A stretch of 64,000 nucleotides of DNA from Streptomyces sp. NBC_01262 (GCF_036226365.1 NZ_CP108462.1:5843501-5907500), one strand, 5' to 3'. Numbered from the stretch's first letter, positions 16,955 through 25,642 are shown. Made by a program: numbers and translations. Notes: generated by a model from the sequence alone, not told the origin.

Positions 16955-18028
16955 TTGGCCCTCCGACGGACTCCTCTGCATCGCCGTGCCTTTTTCGGGA
17001 CGCGTCGCTTCTGGATCTCACACAGGCTCGGCACGGTGGCGGCCTTTCTGGGCTGTCTGACGGCGGCCACGACGCTGACCGCCTCCCCGGGTGCCGCCAT
17101 GACGGGGACCGACCCGCAGACCGTGGACACCTCGCATGTCCAGGCTGACAACGGCGCGTACGTCGCCGAGACCAAGCAGCTCGGAGAACGTGTCATCGAC
17201 CTCGGCATCGACTCCCCGTCGCTGGGCACGAAGGTGCCCGTGCGGGTGATCCTTCCTCCGAGCTGGTCCCCGGACTCGGGTCGCACCTTCCCCACCCTGT
17301 ACCTGCTTCAGGGGGCGAGCGACGACTACACCTCATGGACGCGGGAGACCGATATCGAGGAACTGGCCTCGCAGGCGGACGTGATCATCGTGACACCCGA
17401 GGGCGGCCGGGCGGGCTTCTACACGAACTGGTGGAACTACGGCCAGAAGGACGGCCCGGACTGGGAGACCTTCCACACCGAGGAACTGCCGCAGATCCTG
17501 GAGCGCGGATTCCGTGCGAACGACCGGCGTGCGGTGATCGGAATGTCCGAGGGCGGCCTGGGCGCCCTCAACTACGCCGCACGCCACACGGGGGAGTACG
17601 TCTTCGCCGGCTCCTTCAGCGGCGTCACCGACCTTGACGACCAAGCGCTGCGTTCGGGGATTGTGCTCACCTGCGCGCGCGAGGGCGTGGACGCGATGCG
17701 GCTGTGGGGCGATCCGGTCAGGAACCGGGCGTTGTGGGACGCGCACAACCCCGCGCGCATGGTCAGCCGGTTCCGTGGCGTCAAGGTGCATCTCTCCGCC
17801 GCCGCGGGCCTGCCCGGGCCCCTGGACCGGAACACCCCACGGGAAGCGGGCCTGCTGGAGGCCCCGTCCTACCAGCCGACCGCCAGGTTCGCCGACCGGC
17901 TCCGCAGGGCCGGGGTCGACGTCACCTCCAACCTCTACCTGACGGGCACGCACTCGTGGCCGTACTGGGCGCGGGAGTTGCACGTGGCGTGGCCTTCCGT
18001 GCTCTCCGCGCTCCAGGTCTCATCGTGA
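16955..18028 (+). CDS. Antigen-85-like secreted esterase/acyltransferase
   Basis: A 357-residue alpha/beta hydrolase beginning at TTG 16955 with GAAGGAAG upstream. The N-terminus has arginines and a hydrophobic stretch ending in ASPGAA, consistent with export. The core follows the esterase D/Ag85 family: VRVILPPSWSPDSGRTFPTL, YLLQGASDDYTSWTRETDI, the nucleophile serine in GMSEGGLGALNYAARH and a late histidine in LTGTHSWPYWARELH. Ag85 proteins transfer mycolyl groups to the cell envelope; related Streptomyces proteins are mostly uncharacterised esterases. It lies 51 bases after the polyketide synthase, and the trio ligase-synthase-esterase parallels the mycobacterial fadD32-pks13-Ag85 set. It appears intact although its neighbours are damaged. 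Confidence 0.85.
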   Translation: MALRRTPLHRRAFFGTRRFWISHRLGTVAAFLGCLTAATTLTASPGAAMTGTDPQTVDTSHVQADNGAYVAETKQLGERVIDLGIDSPSLGTKVPVRVILPPSWSPDSGRTFPTLYLLQGASDDYTSWTRETDIEELASQADVIIVTPEGGRAGFYTNWWNYGQKDGPDWETFHTEELPQILERGFRANDRRAVIGMSEGGLGALNYAARHTGEYVFAGSFSGVTDLDDQALRSGIVLTCAREGVDAMRLWGDPVRNRALWDAHNPARMVSRFRGVKVHLSAAAGLPGPLDRNTPREAGLLEAPSYQPTARFADRLRRAGVDVTSNLYLTGTHSWPYWARELHVAWPSVLSALQVSS

Positions 18029-18081
18029 CTTCGCACAGGACTTCCCGGTCTTCGGCGGAAGCGAAATCGCACCTTGAATTC

Positions 18082-18114
18082 CTTCCGGGTGCGTGCGCTG
18101 TCCGCACCCGGAAG
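18082..18114 (+). terminator. Hairpin terminator after the esterase gene
   Basis: CTTCCGGGTGCG and CGCACCCGGAAG form a perfect 12-bp stem with a nine-base loop, 53 bases after the esterase stop. Confidence 0.7.
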
Positions 18115-18141
18115 AAACGACCGACGAGCAGTAATCGTGAT

Positions 18142-18381
18142 CTATCCGGTCGACGGCGGCCAACCGAGGCATTGAGCCACGATCCTCGTCCATTCCTCAT
18201 TGGACTGCCCGGGGACCATGCGTCCTGCCGTCCACCAGCGCATCATGAGCTCAAGGTAGATCGGCTCGTCCATATGGAATGCCGCGTCACCGTTGTGAAC
18301 GTCGGCTGTTTCCCTGCGCGGGATCACTACCTGCGCCGAGAGGTCGGGAGCTGACATATGCGGCCTAACGAGGTACGGCAT
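18142..18381 (-). CDS. Small hypothetical protein downstream of the NsdA-like gene
   Basis: A 79-residue open frame on the same strand as the NsdA-like regulator, 59 bases after its stop. The translation is well composed: a second in-frame ATG (18357) begins MSAPDLSAQVVIPRRETADV, and the C-terminal half contains EPIYLELMMRWWTAGRMVPG and EEWTRIVAQCLGWPP. Neither start has a good ribosome-binding site. No family is recognised. The conserved-looking tryptophans and its place beside a regulator make a small accessory protein plausible. Confidence 0.45.
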   Translation of the reverse strand: MPYLVRPHMSAPDLSAQVVIPRRETADVHNGDAAFHMDEPIYLELMMRWWTAGRMVPGQSNEEWTRIVAQCLGWPPSTG

Positions 18382-18440
18382 GTCAAAGAAACCATCTGTC
18401 TGCTCGTGTCATTCCATCGAGAAAATTTCACTCTGGTGGC

Positions 18441-19844
18441 TCAGTCGGCGTTCAGTAGCGCACCCGCTTCGGTTTTCTCCAACCAGGCCTCGAATTCGTG
18501 TCGCACTGCGGCTTCCTGTCCGAATTTTCTGAGCTGGTATCGGAAAATCTTCAGGTACTCGACACTGAGATTGGACCGCAGATGAACGATTAGTCTTACT
18601 GCTTGCTTCGCTGTATCGCAGCCCGCATCCAGTTCCCTGGCAAGAATCTGTGCCGTGGCCATCAGAAGCAAGTCGATCGCACGTCGTCGCACCCGGTATT
18701 CAGGATGTCCCGAAAGCGCCTCCTCCGCTTTGCGTACGGCGGGCTCGGGCCGGTTGAGGTCGATGTAGCAGTGGGCCAGCTGATCGGCGAGGTAGGCCCC
18801 GTCGAAGTGAGCGATCCACTCGGGTTCGTTGGCGGGATCAGCCTGTTCGAGGGCCTCCACAGCCCTTCCGACGGCAAGACTGCACGCCTGGTTGTCCCCC
18901 AGCAAGGCATATCCGCGTGCCTCTGCCGCGTAGAGACAGGCCTGCGTGGTGAGGGTGGCGTGACCGCGAGTCCCTTCCCGTGCCGCCCGGGCGAGCTGCG
19001 CGACCTCTCGCGGATAACCGAGGGAGGGGGCCACACGACTCATTCCGGCAGCCAGTACGTAGCCACCGTAACCGCGGTCGCCCGCCGCTTGGGCCAGCCG
19101 CAGTGCCTGGATGTAATAGCGCTGAGCCTGGCCGGGCTTGCCACTGTCGACCGCCATGTAGCCCACGAGTTCGGTCAGGCGTGCTGCTGCGGCGTAGAGC
19201 CGTCGCCCGGCTCTCTCCTGGTACGAGCCCTTCAGCAGGCAGGAAACGACGCTGTTGAGGTAGTGCACGGCGATCGTACGTACATGCCCGCTGCCGAACC
19301 GGTGATCGAGGTCGGCCAGATGGCAAGTGGCCTTGGTCATCAACTCGATATCAGCCCTGCCGATCCGCTGGCCTCCGACTCGCGTGACTGTGGAGTCCAG
19401 GTCGGTGATCAGCCAGTCACGGCTCGGTCCCAGCAGCGCGGAAACGGCCACGGTTGAACCGGCGTGGAGATTCTGGCCGCCGGCATCGCTGCGCCACAGT
19501 TCACATGCCTGCTCAATCGCGCCCGTGAGAGCCGGGGCGAACGTCAGCCCGATGCCCGATGCCTGCTGCTGCCGGTTGTTCGACATGCCGATCTCCTCGA
19601 CCGACACCGCGCGGCCGAGCTTGTGCCCGAGTACCTCGGCGATGATCACCGGAGTCAGCCCCCGTGGCTTCTGCCCCCGTAGCCAGCGGCTGACCGAAGT
19701 CTTGTCGTACCGCAGGTCGAGCCCATGCTCGACACCGCTCATGTTGACGCGGCGGGCCAGTCCTACATTCGAGCAGCCTGCTTCGTTGATGAGAGCCTGC
19801 AGCCGTTCGTTGGGCTGGCGTTCCACAAGCGGTCGAGCGGCCAT
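18441..19844 (-). CDS. NsdA-like transcriptional regulator with TPR repeats
   Basis: A 467-residue protein opening MAARPLVERQPNERLQALIN, an N-terminus typical of NsdA, the Streptomyces negative regulator of differentiation and antibiotic production. A helix-turn-helix-like region lies at about residues 20-65 (LARRVNM... YDKTSVSRWLRGQKPRGLTP). A long alpha-helical TPR-type region follows with diagnostic stretches DLDHRFGSGHVRTIAVHYLN, GYMAVDSGKPGQAQRYYIQA and LAQAAGDRGYGGYVLAAGMS. Because chromosomes usually carry several paralogues, this may be one rather than nsdA itself. It is transcribed away from the low-complexity region to its right, so its promoter lies just beyond 19844. Confidence 0.8.
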   Translation of the reverse strand: MAARPLVERQPNERLQALINEAGCSNVGLARRVNMSGVEHGLDLRYDKTSVSRWLRGQKPRGLTPVIIAEVLGHKLGRAVSVEEIGMSNNRQQQASGIGLTFAPALTGAIEQACELWRSDAGGQNLHAGSTVAVSALLGPSRDWLITDLDSTVTRVGGQRIGRADIELMTKATCHLADLDHRFGSGHVRTIAVHYLNSVVSCLLKGSYQERAGRRLYAAAARLTELVGYMAVDSGKPGQAQRYYIQALRLAQAAGDRGYGGYVLAAGMSRVAPSLGYPREVAQLARAAREGTRGHATLTTQACLYAAEARGYALLGDNQACSLAVGRAVEALEQADPANEPEWIAHFDGAYLADQLAHCYIDLNRPEPAVRKAEEALSGHPEYRVRRRAIDLLLMATAQILARELDAGCDTAKQAVRLIVHLRSNLSVEYLKIFRYQLRKFGQEAAVRHEFEAWLEKTEAGALLNAD

Positions 19845-21308
19845 GTCGATGCCCCTCCAATGATATTCAGTCGCTGACTAAAATTGACGATGCATAAGAT
19901 TTGCTGATCCGCTGCCACCGGTTTTAACAACGTCGGCCCGTGTGCGCGAGATGCTGGCAAGCGTGGGTGCTCTGCGGAGAGGTTGATGCGAGAGGCGGAG
20001 ATGGGGGCGCTTGCCCGAAGTTCGCGCTCTCTGTGACTCAGGTCTGAAACGCGCATGTCAAATCGACCCTCGGCGCGACTGAATTGACGCGCCGAACCCC
20101 GAAGGGCTGCTCCCTCGAGAGCGGCACGAGCGGCGGGTGGAAGTGGCCCGGTGCTATTTCGCGCGGTATCCGCGTTCGTCGTGGATAGCCCCACTCGATC
20201 CTGCGAAGCGCGAGCGGGCAAGCCTTCTCTCTGGTAGCGCGCTGCCTGATTCGGGCCGAGATAATCGGCTCGCGCGGCGATGGGCGCGCTCGGCCTCAGA
20301 GGTAGGCGGCAGAGTGCGGCTGGAGTAGGTCGGTCGAGAGTCGACCCCTTGGCTCGGCTGATTCGTTCACCGGCGCTGTTGCGCGTGGACATGGGGGGAT
20401 TCGGTCCGCGGTCGTCATGACTCTGCCGTTCGTCGGGGATGGAGCTCCCGTGCGCGCGGTGTGGGCGTCACCAATCCACAGGTGCCTAGTCGTCGTATGG
20501 GTCTCGCTTTGCGTGGGCCGGTTGGCCGCACGCTGGGCGGAACCCACGTGGCGCCCACACGGGCCGGGCAGATCCGTGTGGCAGAGTCGGTCCGGGAATC
20601 ACCCCAGAACGCAACGAACGCCGCCAATAAGGTAGCGACATTACATTCAGTGTTCAAGTCGATACGTTCGATTACTGGACCCTGCGCCCTGGGTGGAGAG
20701 GTGGGCCGGAAACCGCCAGGTGGCCCGCTCTGCTCGGCGATTGCACTCCTGATCCGGCCCTGGAAAGCCCTTGTTGTGCCGATGTGGGCGCTGGCAGGGC
20801 GTGAACTCCCTTCCATTGGGTGAGATATGCGACGTTGTGTCTCTTCTGACTTGCTTCCGGTGCGTCTTGTGGCGTTGGTGCCGGGCTGCCGAACGACGCG
20901 GCGCGCGCCGTACGCACCCTCGCTCAGATGGAGGTACTCCCGCGCGGTGATCCCGGTGCTGACGGGGAGCGGGTCGAACATCACCCCGCAGAACCCGACA
21001 GCTGTCGCCCGGGCGGGGTGCTTGACCAGTCATCCTTGAGGGGGCCGTCGACGGCGCCGAAGAGTGCGGCCGGGGTGCGTACGGTGTCGTTCCCTGCCTC
21101 GCGAAGACGCGATCGTGCTCGACTGCGAGGGCCTGTCCAAACTCGTCAATGATCACGCACCTGTAGTCGTAGTTCCGGGCCGGTCTGGGCTCCCAAGGGG
21201 ATCTGCCCCGCCGCGCAGCGAGCCAGATGCCGGAAGGCTTTCACCCGAGAGTCGCGTCATCCGTCCACAACCTCCCGAGACAGGGCGACCAGCGGGGAAG
21301 ATGGCCTC
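19845..21308. other. 1.46-kb stretch with no supported intact gene
   Basis: Open frames exist on both strands, but their composition (Arg/Pro/Ser-rich, no plausible starts) and lack of domains argue against coding. One minus-strand segment near 20860-20984 (FDPLPVSTGITAREYLHLSE) looks protein-like yet ends in poor sequence. A PIN-domain-like scrap is listed separately. The stretch is best read as the promoter of the NsdA-like gene plus degraded DNA. Confidence 0.5.
21106..21165 (+). pseudogene. Possible PIN-domain toxin N-terminal scrap
   Basis: Twenty codons read DAIVLDCEGLSKLVNDHAPV. This resembles the first strand and helix of VapC-like PIN nucleases in actinomycetes (VVLDAEGLS followed by a helix) and contains the first conserved aspartate. 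No continuation of the domain, and no antitoxin, is visible nearby. If correct, it is a remnant of a toxin-antitoxin pair. Confidence 0.3.
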
Positions 21309-21680
21309 ATGACAAAGCTGTCCGTATGGCCGGTCCGTCGAGCCTCCTCTGGTTCGCTCCTGTCGTTGTGGTCGCAGGACTCTGTGTTGTCGATCGGCTC
21401 GGTTGGATCGGTGCTGTCCGTGGGGTCCATCGGTTCGGCCTTGTCGGTCGGTTCGATCGGAAGTGCTCTGTCGGTCGGTTCGATCGGTTCCTCCCTGTCG
21501 CTGATCTCAACCGGGTCGTGGCTGAGTACAGGATCGTTGTTTTCCGCGCAGTCACGGTGGTCGGTGCTGTCCTGGCGTTCCTCTCGCGGTTTCCTGGCCA
21601 TGGGAGCGGTAGGGGCAGCGGCCGGAGGCGCCCTGCTGGTGGCCCAGATGCTGCACAAGGCCGAAGCCGGTACTGAATAA
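21309..21680 (+). CDS. Small serine-triplet repeat protein with C-terminal membrane helix
   Basis: A 123-residue protein of unknown family. From Ser13 to Ser91 serine occupies every third position without interruption, 27 serines in a row of S-x-x triplets. The variable positions are mostly small or hydrophobic: LL, VL, IG, VG, AL, TG. The core is three near copies of SVGSIGSAL. The last 30 residues form one membrane-length segment (FLAMGAVGAAAGGALLVAQM) and a short polar tail. The DNA is also repetitive, with units of about 27-33 bases. ATG 21309 follows GGGGAAG. No Cys is present and there is no signal-peptide cleavage motif, so a tail-anchored orientation is possible. A strict period of three suggests a polyproline-II-like or other regular helix. 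Function unknown. Confidence 0.75.
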   Translation: MTKLSVWPVRRASSGSLLSLWSQDSVLSIGSVGSVLSVGSIGSALSVGSIGSALSVGSIGSSLSLISTGSWLSTGSLFSAQSRWSVLSWRSSRGFLAMGAVGAAAGGALLVAQMLHKAEAGTE

Positions 21681-21768
21681 CCTTGATCAGGTTGAGAGGT
21701 TGTTTCGCTCGGCGTTTCAGACCGGGATGAGGGTTTGGTGCCGTGGTGCGGGGTTGCGCCGGAAGATG

Positions 21769-21790
21769 GCCGCCTCGCCGGCGAGGCGGC
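21769..21790. terminator. 22-bp perfect palindrome
   Basis: GCCGCCTCGCC and its exact complement GGCGAGGCGGC are contiguous. The palindrome lies 89 bases after the stop of the serine-triplet gene and could terminate it. Confidence 0.45.
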
Positions 21791-21847
21791 GGGACATCAG
21801 GTCGGCACGACCGCTCCGGCGCCGTGATCCGCCCAGCAAGAATGATC

Positions 21848-21888
21848 AAGGCCCAGGTTCCCGGTTCTCGCCGGCTGACCTGGGCCTT
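21848..21888 (-). terminator. Hairpin beyond the partial tRNA copy
   Basis: AAGGCCCAGGT and ACCTGGGCCTT are perfect 11-bp arms around a 19-base loop. It lies 21-61 bases beyond the 3' side of the partial tRNA-Arg copy and is where the terminator of the original tRNA gene would be expected. Confidence 0.55.
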
Positions 21889-21908
21889 CGTCGTACGTCG
21901 CGCCGCGA

Positions 21909-21960
21909 GGGCGCTGTGTGCCCCAGGCAGGATTCGAACCTGCGACACCGGCTTTAGGAG
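21909..21960 (-). repeat. Partial copy of tRNA-Arg(CCU) 3' half (left att-like repeat)
   Basis: The 52 bases at 21909-21960 match 28415-28466 with one mismatch (T versus C at 21917/28423); the inner 43 bases (21918-21960) are identical. They cover the tRNA from the anticodon loop to the discriminator base. To the right of 21960 the similarity to the tRNA stops. This is the usual structure left when an element integrates into the 3' half of a tRNA gene. Confidence 0.85.
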
Positions 21961-21993
21961 TGGGATCGAATCCTTGACCGGGAGTGATCACCC

Positions 21994-22036
21994 GTGCCGG
22001 GTGGTGCTGTCCGTGCAGGTCAGCACCACCCGGCAC
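21994..22036. terminator. Perfect 16-bp hairpin at the left end of the cassette
   Basis: GTGCCGGGTGGTGCTG at 21994-22009 is exactly inverted at 22021-22036 around an 11-base loop. It lies downstream of the minus-strand exporter operon and just inside the left att-like repeat. It may terminate the operon or have been a recombinase arm site. Confidence 0.55.
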
Positions 22037-22134
22037 GGCCCCCGGCCCTGTGGCCTGACAGTGGGTGCCGCTCTGTCCGCTCACGCATCGCGCACGCATC
22101 CAGGGCCTTTGACCACCGAACCCTGTGTCTTTCG

Positions 22135-22242
22135 TCAGGCGGTCGGCTTGAGGCGATCCGTGACGAGCTGGAGGATGTCGGGGCCTGCTGTCCCTGTTCG
22201 TTGAGCGAGACCGATGACGACCGGTTTCGTAGCGCTGCTCAT
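22135..22242 (-). CDS. Possible 35-residue protein coupled to the exporter permease
   Basis: An ATG at 22242 overlaps the permease stop by four bases (ATGA) and opens a 35-codon frame, MSSATKPVVIGLAQRTGTAG followed by PDILQLVTDRLKPTA, ending at 22135. The coupling and the sensible, non-repetitive composition argue for translation. It may be an intact small protein or the front of a gene truncated when the cassette formed. No family is recognised. Confidence 0.35.
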   Translation of the reverse strand: MSSATKPVVIGLAQRTGTAGPDILQLVTDRLKPTA

Positions 22243-24848
22243 TCGGTGGTGCCCATCGCCACGACCGGGCTGACCTGGGCCGCGCGGCGGGCGGGCAGCA
22301 GTCCGGCGAGCGCGGTGACGCCCACCAGGCCCAGGAAGACCACCAGCAGTTGCCCGTACGGCAGGAGCAGCGGCGCATCGATGTTGAGTACCCGGATCGT
22401 CAGCCAGGCGTAGGGCACGCCGAGGGCCAGACCGAGGACGCCGCCGATGACGCCGTACAGGCCGGCCTCCATGCCGATCATGAGGCGGAGCCCGGACCGG
22501 CCGAGTCCCAGGGCGCGCAGCAGTCCCGATTCCCCGGTGCGTTCCAGCACGGTGAGGCCGGTCGTAGTGCCGACGCCGATGACGGCCATGAGCACGGTGA
22601 GCCCGAGCAGACCGAGCGACATGGTGGCCATGACGCCGATATCGGCGTTGCTGTTGTCGCGGTCCTCGGCGAGGACGCGCAGGTCGGCACCACTGTCCGG
22701 GCCCACTGTCCGCTGGATCGCCGTCTCCGCCGCGTTGCGCGCCGCCTGCCCACGCGCGGCGGCATTCGCCAGGACCCCGGTCCGCAGCCGTGAAGCGCCC
22801 ATGTGGTCCAGGTCGGTGGGCGCGACGATCACGTCGGCGTTGAGTGGTGCATTGCCGGGCAGGGTGGCGGCGACGGTCGCGCGGACGGTGCCCTTCTTCG
22901 CCGAGGGGAGGGTGAGGGTGAGGCTGTCGCCCGCCGTCACGCCGAGCTCCTTGGCGAGCTGGGCATCCACGATCACCCGGCCCGGTCCGAGATCGCTCAG
23001 GGTGCCGTCGGCCGGGTACAGCCGCCGTGAGGAGGGCAGAGCGGCCAGGTCCACATCGGTGGCCACCGCGTCGGTTCCGCCGACGGTGATCTCGGGCATC
23101 CGGTAGTCGGTCGCGTCGGCCAGCTCGGGCAGGGCCTTGATCCGTCGTACGACCTCGGAACTGAGACCCTTGTCGCCGCCGATCAGATCGAAGTCCGCGG
23201 GTGCCTCGACCGCGGATTTCCGGTCCATCGAGCCCTGCAGGCTCGCGAGGCCGACGAGGGTGCCGGAGACCAGAGTGACGCCGAGCGCGACGACGACCGA
23301 CACAGCCGCAGCGCGGCGCGGCGCGCCGCCGACGCCGCCGACGGCGAGCGTGCCGGTGGGTCCCAGCCGGCGCAGCGGCCATCCGGCGACGGCCAGCACC
23401 GGGCGTACGAGCAGCGGGCCCAGGACGACCAGCGTGAGGAAGGCCAGGGCGCCCGAGAGGACGGTAACCGTCAAGCCCCCGGTCGAGTCGTAGCTCTGGT
23501 CGCCCGGTTCCGGCAGATCGCTGAAGATCACGCCGATCAGTCCGAGGGCGCCGGCGCCGAGGAGCAGCCCGGTGCCCAGGCGCGCCAGGCCGATACCGCG
23601 TTCGCCCGCCACGGTTCCGGCACGGCGCAGGGCCAGCAGAGGAGAGACATCGGATGCCGACAACGCGGGGGCGAGGACCGCGCCGGCCGTCACCAGTACT
23701 GAGCCCAGTACAACCGCCAGGGCCGTGAGAACGGGCACTCCGGGCGTCGAGAGGCTCTGTCCGGCGGCGCGCACGAACGCCGGGGTGGCATGTCCGGCGC
23801 CGAGTGCCAGCAGTACTCCGGCCGTACCGGCGACCAGGCCCACCAGCGCGCCCTCGATGGCGAGTGCCCGGACGAGCTGGCCGCGGTGGGCTCCGATGGC
23901 GCGCAGGAGGGCCAGTTGGCGTAGCCGTTGCGCGAAGACGATCCGGAACGCAGACGTCGCAACGAGGGCGGCCGCGACCACGGAGACGGCCAGGAACATC
24001 GTGATGAGCTGGAAGATGTCCGCGTACTGTTCCACCGCCGCCCGGGCTTCCTGGGCCCGTACGGTGTCGCCGGGGACGAAGTCGGCGGCCGCACCGGGAG
24101 CGCGCTTGAGCAGCGGACGCAACCGCTGGGAGAGCGTTGCTGCGGAGACCCCGGGTTCCGCGCGGATGTCGAGCCGCGGATATCCCCGCGTACGGCTCAT
24201 CGCGTTGAGGGTGGTGGCGGGGGCATAACCGGTGGCGTACCGGTCGGAGCCCGCCTCCACCACCCCTGTGACGGTCACGGTGACCGTCCTCGTCTTCTCG
24301 GAGTCCTTCTCTTGAGGGAAGAGCATGCCGATCCGGTCGCCGGGTTTGATGGCCAGTTGCCGCGAGGCCTGACGGTTCACGGCCACCTCGCGGGGGCCGT
24401 CCGGGTAGTGGCCCGCCACGACCCGTACCCGCGACAGCCGCCCGTGGCCCGGATCGCCCTGAAGTTGCAGAGAGCGTGCGAGGGTGCCGGTGAGGGGGAA
24501 CTCCACCCCGTTCAGGGTCCGGGCGGCCACCTCCGCCACACCGGGCACTGCCCGGATGGCTCCGATCTCCGCGTCGGTGATGGCCGCCGTGTCCAGGTCC
24601 GCGGACACGACCAGGCTGGTCGCCGCGGGGGTGCCTGCGAAGTGGTCGAGGACGGTTCGTTCGGTGATCTGCTGGGCCATCACGGTGCCGAACACGACGA
24701 ACGCGGCGACGAGCACCGCCAGACCGGTCATGACGAGCCGGCCAGGACGGACCAGCATCCCGGTGAGCTGGGTGCGCAGCACGGCGACGCTCGGTCCCGG
24801 TTGCCGGCTCGGTTCGCGGCGCGGTTCTCCGCTCGGTCCCCGGCTCAT
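22239..24848 (-). CDS. FtsX/MacB-type ABC transporter permease
   Basis: An 869-residue permease coupled to its ATPase by ATGA at 24845-24848. Layout: a first transmembrane helix near residues 36-60 (RLVMTGLAVLVAAFVVFGTV), an extracytoplasmic domain to about 280, an FtsX core of helices near 285-425 (IFQLITMFLAVSVVAAALVA; VLTALAVVLGSVLVTAGAVL), a linker with two more helices, then a second domain and a final FtsX core at the C-terminus (GVMATMSLGLLGLTVLMAVI; LIGMEAGLYGVIGGVLGLAL). The duplicated FtsX arrangement is typical of actinobacterial exporters placed beside a two-component system, often linked to antimicrobial peptides or envelope stress. Substrate not identifiable. Confidence 0.9.
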   Translation of the reverse strand: MSRGPSGEPRREPSRQPGPSVAVLRTQLTGMLVRPGRLVMTGLAVLVAAFVVFGTVMAQQITERTVLDHFAGTPAATSLVVSADLDTAAITDAEIGAIRAVPGVAEVAARTLNGVEFPLTGTLARSLQLQGDPGHGRLSRVRVVAGHYPDGPREVAVNRQASRQLAIKPGDRIGMLFPQEKDSEKTRTVTVTVTGVVEAGSDRYATGYAPATTLNAMSRTRGYPRLDIRAEPGVSAATLSQRLRPLLKRAPGAAADFVPGDTVRAQEARAAVEQYADIFQLITMFLAVSVVAAALVATSAFRIVFAQRLRQLALLRAIGAHRGQLVRALAIEGALVGLVAGTAGVLLALGAGHATPAFVRAAGQSLSTPGVPVLTALAVVLGSVLVTAGAVLAPALSASDVSPLLALRRAGTVAGERGIGLARLGTGLLLGAGALGLIGVIFSDLPEPGDQSYDSTGGLTVTVLSGALAFLTLVVLGPLLVRPVLAVAGWPLRRLGPTGTLAVGGVGGAPRRAAAVSVVVALGVTLVSGTLVGLASLQGSMDRKSAVEAPADFDLIGGDKGLSSEVVRRIKALPELADATDYRMPEITVGGTDAVATDVDLAALPSSRRLYPADGTLSDLGPGRVIVDAQLAKELGVTAGDSLTLTLPSAKKGTVRATVAATLPGNAPLNADVIVAPTDLDHMGASRLRTGVLANAAARGQAARNAAETAIQRTVGPDSGADLRVLAEDRDNSNADIGVMATMSLGLLGLTVLMAVIGVGTTTGLTVLERTGESGLLRALGLGRSGLRLMIGMEAGLYGVIGGVLGLALGVPYAWLTIRVLNIDAPLLLPYGQLLVVFLGLVGVTALAGLLPARRAAQVSPVVAMGTTE

Positions 24849-25642
24849 CGGGTGCCCGTCCGGTTCTGCAGCGCGTCGGTGACCGACGCCCGGGTCGGGG
24901 TGTCCAGATCGTCGACGATCCGGCCGTCGGCGAGGACGAGGGCGCGGTCGGCGTAGGCGGCGGCGCCTGGGTCGTGGGTCACCATGACGACGGTCTGCCC
25001 GAGATCACGCACCGATTTGCGGAGGAAGTCGAGCACTTCGGCGCCGGAGCGCGAGTCCAGATTGCCGGTGGGCTCGTCGGCGAAGACCACGGCGGGCCGT
25101 GCCGCCAGAGCGCGGGCCAGCGCCACCCGCTGCTGCTGGCCGCCGGACAGCTCACCGGGCCGGTGGGTCAGCCGGTCGCCGATGCGCAGAACGCCGACGA
25201 GGTGGTCGACCAGCTCCTGGTCGACGTGTCGGCCGGCCAGGTCGAGCGGCAGCGTGATGTTCTGCATCGCGGTCAGCTGTGGCAGCAGATTGAACGACTG
25301 GAAGACAAAGCCGATTTTGTCGCGCCGCAAGGTGGTCAGCGCCCGGTCGGACAGGCCGGTGAGTTCCGTATCGCCGATCAGTACCCGTCCGGAGGTTGCC
25401 GTGTCGAGACCGGCCAGGCAGTGCATGAGCGTGGACTTGCCGGAACCGGACGGGCCCATGATGGCGGTGAACCGCGCCGGGGCGAAGCCGACGGTCACGC
25501 CGTCCAGCGCTCGTACTCCGGTGCCGTCCAGGCCGTAGACCTTGACGAGGTCCTCCGCACTGACAGCGCCGGCAGCGCCGACAGTGGCGGCAGCGTCCTG
25601 GGAAATGCTTTCCTTTTTGTGCGCAACGGCGCGGATACCCAT
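24845..25642 (-). CDS. MacB/LolD-type ABC transporter ATP-binding protein
   Basis: A 265-residue ATPase. ATG 25642 (MGIRAVAHKK) is preferred over the in-frame ATG at 25666 because AAGGGGAA lies eight bases before it, inside what would otherwise be coding sequence. Motifs: Walker A GPSGSGKST, Q-loop FVFQSFNLLPQL, signature LSGGQQQRVALARAL, Walker B VVFADEPTGNLDS and H-loop VMVTHDPGAA. SFNLLPQLTAMQNITLPL is diagnostic for the MacB/LolD subfamily that powers FtsX-type permeases. It is the first gene of the exporter pair; a small membrane-anchored protein lies 33 bases upstream on the same strand. Confidence 0.92.
   Translation of the reverse strand: MGIRAVAHKKESISQDAAATVGAAGAVSAEDLVKVYGLDGTGVRALDGVTVGFAPARFTAIMGPSGSGKSTLMHCLAGLDTATSGRVLIGDTELTGLSDRALTTLRRDKIGFVFQSFNLLPQLTAMQNITLPLDLAGRHVDQELVDHLVGVLRIGDRLTHRPGELSGGQQQRVALARALAARPAVVFADEPTGNLDSRSGAEVLDFLRKSVRDLGQTVVMVTHDPGAAAYADRALVLADGRIVDDLDTPTRASVTDALQNRTGTR

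Noticed and set aside
19763-20392. 209-codon minus-strand open frame next to the NsdA-like gene
   Set aside because: Arg/Ser/Ala-rich without domain or ribosome-binding site, and it overlaps the NsdA-like gene start in another frame.
20647-21156. 169-codon minus-strand open frame
   Set aside because: Highly basic, low-information composition and competing frames; no recognisable domain and no clear start signal.
21909-21960. Second tRNA gene
   Set aside because: Only the 3' half is present. There is no acceptor 5' strand, D arm or complete anticodon stem, so it is an att-like partial copy.
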